Source: Nannobrachium achirus (lineage: Eukaryota; Chordata; Actinopteri; Myctophiformes; Myctophidae). Taken from it: 64,000 nucleotides of DNA. The DNA lies in assembly GCA_963921795.1 (NCBI GenBank), contig OY997653.1:7290651-7354650 (forward strand), written 5' to 3'. Below, in pieces: positions 1 through 13,727 of this stretch. The notes beneath the pieces are model-generated. The model worked only from the letters and a program-made list of their open reading frames with translations. It was not told where the DNA came from and made no database searches. Position 1 is the stretch's first letter; the number at the start of each line of letters is the position of its first letter. The translations under genes were made by a program, and so were the position numbers.

Positions 1-24
1 CCTGACGGTCGCAACAACTATTCC

Positions 25-200
25 ACAATCTTTGAATGCTATATAGAGTCTGGATCTGCACCTCCTGAATGTTATATAGAGTCTGGAACTACACCTCCTG
101 AATGTTATATAGAGTGAGTCTGGAACTACACCTCCTGAATGTTCTATAGCGTCTGGAACTACACCTCCTGAATTTTATATAGAGTCTGGAACTACTCCTT
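25..200. repeat. 33-bp minisatellite, about 5 units
   Basis: Five diverged copies of a 33-bp unit (core ATGTTATATAGAGTCTGG, then AACTACACCTCCTGA) follow each other. One copy carries an extra GTGA. No coding signal is seen. Confidence 0.8.
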
Positions 201-644
201 CAATGTTCAAGAGGGGAGGAGGCTTCACTTCCTCTTTAACTGGATACTCATCGTTCTTCTTACGTTACCCCTAACGAGGAGATCACTGACCAGGTGACCC
301 CTGAGCAGTTGGAGATTAGGAGACGTACCCAGCTCATTATCGAGCTGAACAATCACTACTGAATGGACTGGGCGAACGATGGGCACCTGTGCCATGCTGG
401 CGAACGCCAGGTGGCTGGCGACCATCACATTCTAAGCGGTGTCTGGTGCTGATCCTAAGAAGCACCTCATGGGCCTCCAACTGTCTCCAAACAACCCATT
501 CCCCGGAGCAGTCGAGCACCTCCGGCTCACCACCGATTCCAAGAGAGCCCATCAGGAAGTGGCCTCCACAGTCCTTTGAGCCGCCGTCACAGTATTATTC
601 CCTTTGCGGAAGTACGGCATCTCCTCTGCTTTTCAACCCCCTTG
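201..644. other. Unassigned, probably 5' part of the DIRS remnant
   Basis: No intact frame and no domain could be recognised. The stretch leads directly into recognisable DIRS reverse-transcriptase sequence, so it may be the decayed 5' part of that element. This is inference only. Confidence 0.3.
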
Positions 645-2205
645 CCCCCTTGGCTCAATAGGAGGCTTGCGGTCTGAATCCCTGGGTACTGCGCCAAAAC
701 ACGGGACATCGAAACCACCGATGTCAGAAAAGACACTGAAAGGAGGAGATACGCTCCCTTCTCAGCAAAGGCACTTTCCAGGAAGTATCGTTGGAACAGA
801 AACGCCATAGTTTCTGTTCGAGACATTTCCTGGTAAAAAAAAGAAAAAAAAGGGGGGTTGGGGGTATGCAGCCCATACTGGACCTGTGCAGTCTCAACAA
901 GCACCCCAGAATCTTGCGGTTCAAGGGGCGGGTCTACGAGTACACAGTCCTCCCATTCGTGATGTCGCTGAGTCCCAGGGTCTTTGTACCCAGGCAGCAA
1001 TCGACCCTCTGAGACGTCAGGGGTATCCACCTGCATAGACGATTGGTTGCTCAGCACTGGCTCGAGCCAGGAGGTACGTCGCCACACAGAGATGGCTATT
1101 TCGCACCTAAGCTCACTCGGCTTTACTCTGAACTACGAGAAGTAAGTCTTGATTCTGTCATAGTGGACCACCTTCATAGGGGTCACGCCAGACATTTCTG
1201 GTAGCCCGCCTACCTATCCCAAGACAGGATAGACGGCTTCCTCGTCTGTGTGACGTTGTTCACCTGAGGGCTCCGAGTCACGTACAGGACATGCATGCGA
1301 GCAGCGGGATTTATGGCCTCGGCCATTATCAACTGTGGATGCTTTCTCTCAAGATCCCGTCTTCTCTGGGCTCTCAGTGGGTCCGAGTGACGGAGGAATG
1401 CGTCCGAGCGCTCAAACCCTGGACGAATGTGGCCTCAGGGAGTCAGCATAGGCACAATAATCTTGTACAAAGTAATCACAATCGACGTCAGTCTCACGGG
1501 ATGGGGTGTCAACCATGAGGGCAGGGCTGCCAAAGGGGTTGTGGGACGCCAACCCCAGGACTGCACATATCAACTACCTGGAGTTGATGGGGGCCGCTCT
1601 CCATTCCAACATGCTGCCATTCAGACATTGACTTCTAATTGTCGGAATGGTGACACTTCCATAGAGGTTAGGGTTAGTTATAGGCTTAGTGTCTGAATGG
1701 AGGGATGCACATGGAGTTGATGGCAGTCTTTCTGGCATTCAAGCACTTCAAACCTCATATTCGAGGCTGTCGTGTCCTGTGTTCCAGCACCCATTGGTGT
1801 GCCGGTTCCTCAAGGGTGTGAGACGACTTTGGTCGGTCTCTAGACCCCTGTTCCCAGCCTGGGATCTGACGTCCTTTGTAACCAGCCCTTTCAACCGTTG
1901 GAATCAGTGAATTTAAAATACGGTTCTGCAGGTGCTGGAAATTTGCTAGTGATTACAGTAAGGTCTTGCTCAAGCTCAGCGTGGCGGTTTTGGTGGTTAA
2001 TTCTCTGATTGAACTGGACGCTTTTCACCCACCACCTTTTGCATCAGTGGGAGACAGACGTTTGAGCTGTGTGGTGAGGGCGCTGTGCCAGTTTTATAGC
2101 CTGGATGTGGCTGCGTCCTTGAGGGTGCATGCTGTGCTAGAAGTGGCTGACACCTGAAGAGCTTACAGAACCAGAGTTATATACATAACCTCTAGTTATC
2201 CATAG
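645..2205 (+). pseudogene. Decayed DIRS-type retrotransposon (RT-RNase H-tyrosine recombinase)
   Basis: Shifting frames give recognisable DIRS polymerase blocks in order. First is the RT entry, with a SRHFLV motif near 820-835 and PILDLCSLNKH near 870-905. Next comes YEYTVLPF near 940-960 with LSPRVF near 970. A DDWLL box lies near 1037-1052 and is followed by a helix reading EMAISHLSSLGFTLNYEK. RNase H follows with VSLTGWGVN near 1490-1510. A tyrosine-recombinase-like stretch (LDAFHPPPFASVGDRRLS) lies at about 2017-2070. The first catalytic RT block between LNKH and the LRFK segment is deleted. There are several frameshifts and stops, and a MITE is inserted in the RNase H part. The element is dead. 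It lies just upstream of the NLR gene. Confidence 0.8.
1591..1711. mobile_element. Short MITE (copy 1 of 3) inside the DIRS RNase H
   Basis: About 121 bp with imperfect inverted ends (CCATTCCAACATGCTGCC at the left, CTGAATGGAGGGATGCAC at the right). It is flanked by the 12-nt direct repeat TGGAGTTGATGG at 1579-1590 and 1712-1723. Removing it restores a continuous DIRS reading (ELMAVFLAFKHFK-like). Related copies lie at 36824-36930 and 60719-60873. Confidence 0.75.
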
Positions 2206-2357
2206 TAATATGCTATCACTGCTCCCCTCTCCCCCGCGCTCCTTGTGAGCAGCACTGGGTTCAGCTGGGTTAAGCTGGAGAAAAAAAGCAGCTGGGTTGG
2301 GCTGCGATATCTGAATTTCCCTCGCGGGATGAGTAGGTATTCATTTCATTACAAGTA

Positions 2358-2360
<3 letters not shown>

Positions 2361-2441
<81 letters not shown>
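2361..2441. repeat. (GT)n microsatellite
   Basis: About 40 GT units with one GTATGTGG interruption. It lies directly before the candidate upstream NLR exon, so it would form the end of that exon's acceptor region. Confidence 0.95.
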
Positions 2442-2442
<1 letters not shown>

Positions 2443-2446
2443 ACAG

Positions 2447-2508
2447 AGAGAAGACTGAGGATCCGTCCAGGGGTTCAGTGTGTGACCATCCCACCATCAT
2501 TGTACAAA
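2447..2508 (+). CDS. Candidate upstream NLR exon (N-terminal linker)
   Basis: After a CCACAG acceptor the frame reads [20 protein letters not shown]. This loosely resembles the Ser/Pro-rich linker that precedes FISNA in fish NLR-C proteins. A GTAAAG donor follows at 2509. The exon would end in phase 1 and the FISNA exon begins needing two bases, so the join is in frame and creates an ATG codon. The acceptor lacks a pyrimidine tract because a (GT)n repeat sits there. This could be a decayed or chance exon. Confidence 0.35.
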
Positions 2509-2516
2509 GTAAAGTA

Positions 2517-2574
<58 letters not shown>

Positions 2575-4967
2575 TAAATAAGTAAATAAATACATAGATA
2601 AATAAGTAAATAAAGGCATAGATAAATACATCAATAGTCAAAGATTGTTGTGGTTGTTGACTTTTAGATAAAATAAAATATATTTCCATAGGATGTGAAG
2701 TGTGTTTAACACTGATAAACTGTTGTGTTCCAGTGGATGCCAGTCTGCTGAAGGTTCTAAAGCCACATATGACCAGTATGAAGAGCTTAGCAGGTCTGAC
2801 AGGAGACATTACTGGACCTGGAACCTCCATCAACAGCACCTACTCAACGCTCTACCTCTCAGACTTAGACAGTGAAGGAGTTAGTCAGCAACATGAGGTG
2901 TGGCAGCTTGAGAAAGCATCCAAGATTGACAAGACCCTCGTTCGAAACACAATCTTGTGCTGTGACATCTTCAAGCCCTTACCAGGCAGAATAAAACCCA
3001 TCCGAGTTGTTCTGACAAAGGGCATCGCCGGCATTGGAAAAACCTTCTCTGCGTGCAAGTTCGCTGTGGACTGGGGGGGGCGTGTGGCCAATCAACACAT
3101 CGATCTCCTGATCCTGATGTCGTTCCGGGAGCTGAACCTGGTCAGAAATAAGCAGTACAGTCTTCTCACACTGATCCATGATTTCCATCCAACATTGAAG
3201 ATGCTCACAGCAGAGCAGCTCGCTGCCTGTAAGACTGTGATCATCTTGGATGGATTGGATGAGAGCAGGATTCCATTGCAATTCCCCAGCAATGCCATTG
3301 TTTCCGGTGTCACAGTGACATCATCAGTGGGCACTCTGTTGACAAACCTCATCGACGGGAATCTGCTCCCCTCAGCCCTCCTCTGGATAACTACCAGACC
3401 TGCAGCAGCCAATCTGATCCCTCCTCAATATTTTGACAGGGTGACAGAAGTACAAGGGTTCACAGACCTCCAGAGGAATGAGTACTTCAGGAAGAGATTC
3501 AGTGATGAGAAGCTGGCCAGCACAATCATCTCACACATCAGTGCAACAAGGATCTTCTACGTCATGTGTCACATCCCCCTCTTCTGTTGGATTGCTGGGA
3601 CCGTTCTGGAGGAAATGTTGAAGACCGATGAGACAAAACCGCTGCCCACGACCCCCACTGAGATGTACGGCCACTTCCTGCTGGTCCTGATAAGGCGGAA
3701 TCAGCAGAAGTATTCACAAGACGTGAATCAACAGGAGCTCATGGCATCTGACTGGGCTGTTCTTCTGAAGCTGGGTAGGCTGGCGTTTGAACATCTGGAG
3801 AAAGGCAGCATCATGTTCTACCATGGAGACCTGGAAGAGTGTGGTCTTGATGTCAAAGAGGCCTCGCTGTACTCGGGACTGTGTACAGAGATCTTCAAAG
3901 CAGAGTGTGTGCTCTTCCAGACAAAGGTCTACAGCTTCATCCATGTGAGCATTCAGGAGTTTCTGGCTGCAGTTTACCTGATGCACTGTTTCAATGAGGG
4001 GAACACGAAGGTGCTGAAGTCCTTCCTGGAAGATTCTGAATCTGAAAGTGATGATGAAGATGATGAAGATGATGATGATGATGACAGACTGGATGTCTTC
4101 CTGAAGAAAGTCCAGCTTAAAGCCCTGCAGAGCAAAACCGGCCACCTGGACCTCTTTAACCGCTTTCTTCATGGCCTCGCACTGGAGTCCAGTCAGAGAC
4201 TGTTGGGAGGCCTGCTATGTCAGAGAAAGAACAGTCCAGAGAGCATCCAGAGAGTCATCGACAACCTCAAGGAGATTGACTACGATGACTCTCCTGACAG
4301 ATGCATCAACATCTTCCACTGTTTGATGGAGATGAAGGATGACTCTGTACTGCAGGAGATCCAACAGCTCCTGAAGCCAGGGAACAGATCACAGAAGGAA
4401 CTTTCTGACACCGAGTGTTCAGCTCTGGCCTTCATGCTGCTGATGTCAAAGGAGGTTCTGGATGAGTTTGACCCGATGTCATACAACACATCTGATTATG
4501 GGCGACTGAGACTGCTGCCAGCTGTGAGGAACTGCAGAAAGGCTCGGTTAGTATTCATGTTAATTTTAAGATGTTAAAATGGAGTAAATCATTGCGACAG
4601 AAGGTCGCACTATACCATGAGAAATGTTGTAGGTCAGGTAGGTTTATTTGGCCTCCTGGTGGCGCTATAATAGGCCAATGTGAAAAGGGCGCCACGTGTT
4701 CTTGGGCCTTTCCCGGCAATCGTATGCTGCGTGCGTAATTTGAGGCATTTTGTTCCAAAAATATGTTGTGCAAAGGTTGACCCGCTGGTGGCGCTATAAC
4801 AGGCCAATGTGAGAAGGGTGGCATCTGTTCCTTGACCTAGTGGGAATGTACGCACATCACAGGCTGTGTTCATGATTTGAGGTGTTATTGTCCACTTTAT
4901 CGCTGCTTGCAGCTATATACATATACATACATACATACATACATACATACATACATACATACATACA

Positions 4968-5003
<36 letters not shown>

Positions 5004-6771
5004 TATAAACTCAGCACAAAAAGAAAGGAAACTCTACTTCGGTCCATTATATCTCCCCTTTAATTGAGCTACACAGCCAAACGTGTACCTAGCGCCAGCC
5101 AATATTTTGCCAAAATGCCTGCAATATACTGTTCTGCTGGCATTTACTCTCCTTACTCTCTGACATTGAGCCTAAAACTAACAAAGTGTAAAAATGGCCA
5201 ATATGTGTTGTTTTTACTTTTCCTTATTACTGTGGGAGAGTGAAATCATTCAATGAACCAAGCAACAAAGGTGAACACCAAAATAACAGTATTGCAGGCC
5301 TGCCAGGCCATTTTGTGAGTGAGTTTTTTGATTTTTGGAGGGGCACTACCCACACGTTTGGCTGTGTTGCTCATTCCACGAATGCCAGATCCTTACAAGC
5401 TGTACCTCGTTGTAAAGGTGACAAATCAACGATAAAAAAGATATACAATACCATATAGCATAATTAAAGGGGAGATATAAAGGACCGAATGTTGGCACAT
5501 TTTGGGACGGCGCTACCCACACGTTTGGCTGTGTAGCTCATGCCTCGAATGCCTGATGCTTACAAGCTGTTCCTCAATTTAAAGGTCACGAATCAACGAT
5601 AAAAAATATATAAAACACAATACAAATTGGTATTATTAAAGGGGAGATATAATGGACCGAATTCAAGTTTCCTTTCTTTTTGTGCTTATTGCGACCGAAG
5701 GTCGCATATACTCTGAAGAACCGTGTCGCTTGAGTGTCCTTCCTTCCTTCCGTATCCTTGTGACCGTCCGTATCCTCTGTGATGTCAGTGTGATGTCAGC
5801 GAGTTGTGACATCACCTCCTGTACAGGGCGGCTACACGAAATGTGGATAACACTATATATGGAGATGGTCCAGTCCATCATGTCATATGGGACTACCATC
5901 ATAGAAAGTAGCCATTGTTAGGCCGGAGTCATTGGCTGTCTAAACATGGAGATGTGGATAACACTATATATGGAGATAGTCTAGTCCAATATGTCATATG
6001 GGACTACCGTCATAGACAGTAGCCATTGTTAATCCGGAGTCAATGGCTGACTGTCTGTACAGGAAGTGATGTCACATGACATACTTTTTATGCCCATATA
6101 TGAGTCCTAACATGGAGATGTGGATAACACTATATATGGAGATAGTCTAGTCCAATATGTCATATGGAACTACCGTCATAGACAGTAGCTATTGTTAGGT
6201 CGGAGTCAATGGCTGTCTGTCTGACTGTCTGTACAGGAAGTGATGTCACATGACATACTTTTTATGCCCATATATGAGTCCTTCTGTACCAGGGTTAGGG
6301 TTAGGGTTAGGGCAACTCTTCCATATTTTTCAGGAGATGGTAGAGATTGCAGGTTTCTGGACCAAATGCCAGATTGGTAAACTGCTCGATTTGAATGTTG
6401 TAGCAGAGAGAGTTGTTTACTGTTTTTCATATATTTCAAAATGGTGGGAGATTTAAAGGTCAGAGGTCAAAAGTCAGAGTGTCAAAGTTGTTCGGCATGA
6501 AGAGACTCATGTGTGTCCAGGTTTCATCGCTGTATGTCAAACAGAGCATGAGCTGTACCTGTTCAAAGTTTGCACTTTCAAAGGCTTTCTACAGCTTCCT
6601 TTGGCCAATTTTTGCTAGAAGTAATAGCACACATCGCCACAGTAAGCTGAACACGTTGTGTTTGATCGGTGATTTTAGGGTCATTCTTCAGTTTAAGTCC
6701 TCCCAGATGTGACCACGGATAGCTCAAGTTGAGTCTTCTTGCTGGGTCTTTTTTTGTTTTTTAATGTTTTC

Positions 6772-6820
<49 letters not shown>

Positions 6821-9800
6821 TTATTAGTCATGAATGTAAACAGAGGTACAGAGGTACAGTTAGACATTAAGGCTAAAAGTATAGCACAATACTTTATTAG
6901 TCATAAATGTAAACAGCGGTACAGTCAGACATTAAGACAAAAGGGATATAAATGTAAACAGGGGTACAGTCAGACTTTAAGGCTAAAAGGATAACACAAT
7001 ACTCTATTCGTCATAAATGTAAACAGAGGTACAGTCAGACATTAAGGCTAAAAGGATAACACAATACTTTAATCGTCATAAATGTAAACAGAGGTACAGT
7101 CAGACATTAAGGCTAAAAAGATAACACAATACTTTATTAGTCATAAATGTAAACCGAGGTACAGTCATACATTAAGGCTAAAACACATCAAAGTCCTGGG
7201 TCTTGTTTCCATTGTGGTTCTATATATTCAATTGACCAACATATCATACAAAATAATCACAATATTACATGTCATCAACAAATATAAACACTACAAAGGA
7301 GAAAAAAAAGAAAAAAAGTGAATGCTACCTCCTTTCGTTGATCATTTACCTTGACCTCCCCTTGTAGTCTCCTTTCATAACTGGGCTCTGTGTGTTTCCA
7401 CTAAAGAAAGTAGGCTTTCAACTAACCCTAACCGTCTGTTTTGGTGAGTACTACTAGTATTTTTTATTTATTTTTATTTTTACTTTTCATTACAGGCAAG
7501 GCTGAGCACAACTTGCACAAGGTCTTGTCGGTACAATAACGTTAACGAGAACTCTTAACGCTATGGACCAGACAGAGCCAGGTTGGATTAAAGAGGCTAA
7601 TGTGTAAGCTAAGCTATGCTAACTGGCTAACAGCAACATGTTTCGCATAGCGGTGCTTGAGTGTGGTCTCCGCTCCGGTCTGACTGCCTGCCCTGCAGGG
7701 TTTATGTTAGGGTTATTCTTTAGTCTTAGTAAATTTACAGGTTAAACTTGTAGCCCCCACCTCATGTCTAAAAAATACTTTTTCGCCAGAAGAGAAAACA
7801 TTTCTTATTTAATAATAATATAGCAGTCTTCAACAGGGGGTCCGCTACCCCTAGGGTCCTCAGAGTTATTACAGGGTGTCTCAATAGCTGTTACGACCCC
7901 TGTCTAGGGTAGGAGTAGCCTATAACTTAATGAGGAGGATGACAGCTTTTCAAAAAGATGAATTTATTTTATTATTTTTATTATTATCTTTTTAGCAGAA
8001 ACTGCAAATCTTGTGCATGCGCTAACTGGGTTGAAACTGTTTCCGTTTTGGTGTTTCCTGCCAAAGTGTAGTCCGTTTTGAATCAAAATGATGTAGGATG
8101 TCATCCGGTCGAAGACCACGAAGACCAGGCCTGGTGACGCGAGGTTAACATAAACCCTGCAGGCAGCAGGCAGCAGGCTGTCTGCAAAGGTTGGTGCGCC
8201 GTTAGATACGGCACGGCTCAAACACGTCCAGTGAGAAAGGTTCTGCGGTGCAAAAATATGTAAAATGGGTACATTTTTAACGCAATATTCTTTCTGTAAT
8301 TAATTAATCTAAATGAATGAATATATGATATAGTACTTTATTGTCAGTTCACACTGAAATGTGTAAAACACAGCAGCCATGTATTCGAAACCTATATACA
8401 AACATGTGTAACAAGGCATACATGACACACTTAGTTGCGGTGCAGCCCCTGTACCAGCGCACCGACATTTCACTTGCTTGAGGAGAAAAGACTTGTGGGG
8501 GTAAGATGGAGAGGGGATGCCTTGGGGCATAAAAACACTGTTCTCATGTAATGCTTCCAGGTATTTATTTATTTGACAGGGACAGTACTCATTAATCGAC
8601 ATGTCAGTTTTCACCTCAATGTAAATGAGCCAGAGTTAGCCATAGCCTAATTTTCAACTGTAGTCCCTGGGCAGGCTGTACAAAAGTGGTAAAATGCTAT
8701 CCGTACAAAACATACAATACATTCAATACATACAATACAGTACAAAACAGTGATGTAAGAACATTTAGGGGGCACAAATACAGCAAGTTATGAGTAATAA
8801 CAGGGACAGATGGAGCAGATTGTTACCCATGATTCTAAGTTTGACTTGCTTAAAGCCACCTCTTAAGATTGAGCTTGAGAATAGTAAAGTATTAAATAGT
8901 AGATAGTAAGTAAATAGTATATAGTAACTAGAAAATAAATTAGACATTTTAAGTGTGCCTGCAGCTCGCTAAGTGTGAAACCTTGTATAGCGGTTGGTGA
9001 TAGTATTAGCATTAGATTTTTTAACATTAGCATTTTTAGCATTAACATTTTTAGCATTTTCATTACAGTTTACAGTTACAGTTTAGGCATTTAGCAGACG
9101 CTTTTAATCCAAAGCGACTTACAATAAGTAGATAAAACATCACAATAATAAACAAGGTTAAATGTCAGTAACAGCAATATAACAAATGCAAATGAATATC
9201 TATCTAGAAAAACAATATAATCCCTAAAGAAAAAAGGTTTCTAAAAAATCTAAAAACAATTGCTAACTAGCTTCATGCATGGACATTGATTTTTCCAGTA
9301 TTACTAAGGGTTTAGGTGGAGTCTGAAAAGGTGAGTCTTCAGTCCACGGCGAAAGCTAGCGAGTGAGTCCGTTTTAAGTGCGACAGGGAGTTTATTCCAC
9401 AGCTTGGGGGCCAGGAGGGCAAACTGTCTCGGACGAGTGGATTTTTGCCCTCGGGTTTTTAGCGAGGGTTCTGTCAGCATCCCTGTGTTGCCTGATCTAA
9501 GTGCACGGGTGGGGGTGTAGGGGTTGATCAGGTTTTGGAGGTATGGAGGAGCCACACCTTTGGCTGCTTTGAAGGTCATCATCAGTGTTTTGTATTCCGT
9601 GCGGGCCGCAACCGGGAGCCAGTGGAAGCTGCGGAGAAGGGGAGAGACATGTGAGAACTTAGGCTGGTTGAAGAACAGTCGTGCCACGGCATTTTGGATC
9701 AATTGGAGAGGTTTAAGTGCACATGCCGGGAGACCAGTGAGGAGAGAGTTACAATAGTCAAGTTTTGATATGACAGATGTCTGGATGAGGAGCTGGGCTG

Positions 9801-12800
9801 CCTCCTGAGTCCTGGGTGAGGAAAGGTCTGATTTTACGGATGTTATAGATTGTGAACCTACAGGACCGGGTGACTGATGCAATGTGTGCCTTGAATGATA
9901 GCTGGCTGTCCAGGAGCACACCAAGGTTTCTAGCAGTAGGAACCGAAGTCACCAATGCATTATTATTAACAATAGCTTTAGCATTTTTAGCATTAGCATT
10001 TTTAGCATTAGCATTTTAGCATTTTTAGCATTCATTAGAATTTGTAACATTAACAAATTAGCTTTAGCATTTGTTAGCATTAACATTTGTTCGCATTAGC
10101 ATTACCATTTTTAACATTAGCTTTTTTAGCTGGGAAGTGGAGTTATGGCCAAATAAAGCTTCGGCCAATCAGAAGAGGGGGCAGGGCTAAGTTAAACCAA
10201 TTAAGGTGAAGGACTCTGAAACAAGTCAAATGATGCCACCCACAAGTGTGTACGACAAACGGTTGATGAGATAAAGCCAGATAAAGTTTCGGCCAATCAG
10301 AATAGGGGGCGGGCTAGATTAAACCAAATAAGCTGAAGGACTCTGAAAGCCAAATACAGTTTCAGTAAATCAGAAGGGGGGGGGGGCTAAGTTAGACCAA
10401 TTAAGCTGAAGGACTCAGAAGCAAGTCAAATGACGCCACCCACAAGTTTGTAAGACAAACGGTTGACGAGATAAAGCCAAATACATTTTCGGCCAATCGG
10501 AAGAGTGGGTGGGGCTAAGTTAAACCAATTAAGCTGAAGAACTCTGAAACATTTCAAATGACACCACCCACAAGTTTGTACGACAAACGGTTGATGAGAT
10601 AAAGCCAAATACATTTTCGGCCAATCAGAAGAGGGGGCGGGGCTAAGTTAAACCAATTAACCTGAAGAACTCTGAAACAAGTCAAATGACACCACCCGCA
10701 AGTTTGTACGACAAACGGTTGATGAGATAAAGCCAAATACATTTTCGGCCAATCAGAAGAGGGGGCGGGGCTAAGTTAAACCAATTAAGCTGAAGAACTC
10801 TGAAATAAGTCAAATGAAGCAACCCACAAGTCTGTACGACAAACGGTTGACGAGATAAAGCCAAATACATTTTTGACCAATCAGAAGAGGGGCGGGGCTA
10901 AGTTAAACCAATTAAGCTGAAGAACTCTGAAACATGTCAAATGACGCCACCCACAAGTTTGTACGACAAACGGTTGACGAGATAAAGCCAGATAAAGTTT
11001 CGGCCAATCAGAATAGGGGGTGGGGCTAAATTAAACCAATTAAGCTGAAGGACTCTGAAACAAGTCAAATGAAGCAACCCACAAGTCTGTAAGACAAACG
11101 GTTGACGAGATAAAGCCAAATACAGTTTCAGCAAATCAGAAGAGGGGGCGGGGCAAAGTTAAACCAATTAAGCTGAAGGACTCTGAAGCAAGTCAAATGA
11201 CGCCACCCACAAGTCTGTACGACAAACAGTTGACGAGATAAAGCTAAATAAATTTTCGGCCAATCAGAAGAGGGGTGGGGCTAAGTTAAACCAATTAAGC
11301 TGAAGAACTCTGAAACAAGTCAAATGACACCACCCACAAGTTTGTACGACAAACGGTTGACGAGTTATAACTAGGCCTGTCACGATTCATGAAAAAATCG
11401 ATTTAAATCGATTTAATTAGGGGACGATTCGAATCGAATCGTTTTAAAAAACGAATCGCGATTCGACCAACGTCTAACGTCAACGTCTAACCCCCCCGGC
11501 TCCACCGAGCGAGTCGAGCGTCGGCAACGCTGGAAACGCTCCGGTTTTAATCAATGAAGGGTGCTCCACTGCCTAATGTCAACGTTGGACGCTCAAGCAG
11601 GAAGGCTCACTCACTCACAGCTGCCAGTGTGCCTCGTTGCAGGAGCAGAGGAGAGCTCCGCGATTTTTATTGGCAAAGAGAGCATTTGAGTGCTGTGTCT
11701 ACTTTGCTGCTACAGAGCATCGCACTAATCAGTGCTAAGGGCTAACAACAACAATGCTACGTACAGATGCATGTCTCTGCCACTGGTTTCAATGTGGAAA
11801 CAACGTTTTTAGTGAAAACAAGAATTGACACAGTCAATATATAACCAGGTGAAATGGTGGGTTAGAAAGTCAGCACACTAGGCGGACCAGTTCGTGTAGG
11901 CAGATGGGCAGGCGCGGCGAGTCTCACTGCAAGTCTCCTACCAATAGCATGTGTTCTACTCCCCCCTCCCCCCTCTGCTGCTCTGCTCAGCGCAGAGAAC
12001 GCTGCTGCGTCATGACGTCAACACATTCGGTGTGACGTTCTCTGCACTCTGATTGGTTAGGGGAATTCTACACTTCCTCCAACAGTGATCATAACACGAT
12101 CGCCCAGGCTTCATTTTCTTCCGATCGCCAAATGAAGCCTGGGTTTCCGAGGCTAGAAAGTCAGGGACTTTGAACAGTCTATCCACAATGAGACACTAGG
12201 TCTTGACGTTGATGCAGTATTGATTTTGAAAAGAGGGTAAGAGTTGTCGTTATGCCTTAGTTTGTGCCTGGCTTACAGTACAGTTGGCTTGCTATGTACC
12301 ACAGGAAAAAGGCATTCATTTAAGAATTGATAAGTTTACACTTTTCTGTAATTTGCTATTTGCTACTGTATACTATAGAGGATAAGAGAACGTCTAAAAA
12401 ATACATTCATTCATTTAAGAATTGATAAGTGTACACTTTTCTGTAATTTGCTATTTGCTACTGTATACTATAGTATAGAGGATAAGAGAACGTCTAAAAA
12501 ATACAGGATTCCTTGTAAGAGAACTGAAATTGAATTTTTTGTTTTTTGTCATTTGATAGTTCTTCTGTATTGAAAAGAGCATAAGAGAAAACAGTATTGT
12601 TAAAAGAAAAGAAAATACTGGAATTGTGGATTTTTGGGGGGTAATTTTTCAGTGATCATAAAACAGTATTGTTAAAAGAAAAGAAAATACTGGAATTGTG
12701 GATTTTTGGGGGGTAATTTTTCAGTGATCATAACACGATCGCCCAGGCTTCATTTTCTTCCGATCGCCAAATGAATCCTGGGTTTCCGAGGCTAGAAAGT

Positions 12801-13581
12801 CAGGGACTTTGAACAGTCTATCCACAATGAGACACTAGGTCTTGACGTTGATGCAGTATTGATTTTGAAAAGAGGGTAAGAGTTGTCGTTATGCCTTAGT
12901 TTGTGCCTGGCTTACAGTACAGTTGGCTTGCTATGTACCACAGGAAAAAGGCATTTTCCTGTGAAATTTAATTGTTGTTTTTTGTCATTTGATAGTTCTT
13001 CTGTATTGAAAAGAGCATAAGAGAAAACAGTATTGTTAAAAGAAAAGAAAATACTGGAATTGTGGATTTTTGGGGGGTAATTTTTCAGTGATCATAACGC
13101 GATCGCCCAGGCTTCATTTTCTTCCGATCGCCAAATGAAGCCTGGATTTCCGAGGCTAGAAAGTCAGGGACTTTGAACAGTCTATCCACAATGAGACACT
13201 AGGTCTTGACGTTGATGCAGTATTGATTTTGAAAAGAGGGTAAGAGTTGTCGTTATGCCTTAGTTTGTTCCTGGCTTACAGTACAGTTGGCTTGCTATGT
13301 ACCACAGGAAAAAGGCATTCATTTAAGAATTGATAAGTTTACACTTTTCTGTAATTTGCTATTTGCTACTGTATACTATAGAGGATAAGAGAACGTCTAA
13401 AAAATACAGGATTCCTTGCAATGTTCCCTCTAAGCTGCGCGCATGCGCGCCCGCGCACTACTCAGGACGCTGTCGCGCACAACAAATCTTTGTAGCGCAT
13501 GGCAGATTAACACAGACAGATTTGTGAAACACAGTTGATTATTTTGTGGTACACCGTCTCTGTCTGCCTGCATCAGCGCTA

Positions 13582-13628
<47 letters not shown>

Positions 13629-13672
13629 CTGTTCTCCGTCTCCCGACTCAATTCTCGCTTGCGTCCCCCGCA

Positions 13673-13727
<55 letters not shown>

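Noticed and set aside
2270-2839. 189-codon minus-strand frame
   Set aside because: It is dominated by translated (CA)n and (GA)n microsatellites and lies antisense to the NLR exon start.
6293-6313. TTAGGG run as a telomere or chromosome end
   Set aside because: Only three to four units, with unrelated repeats on both sides.
10426-11134. Series of similar 62-65 codon minus-strand frames
   Set aside because: They recur at the 128-bp array period and reflect tandem repetition of a stop-free stretch, with no start context or recognisable domain.
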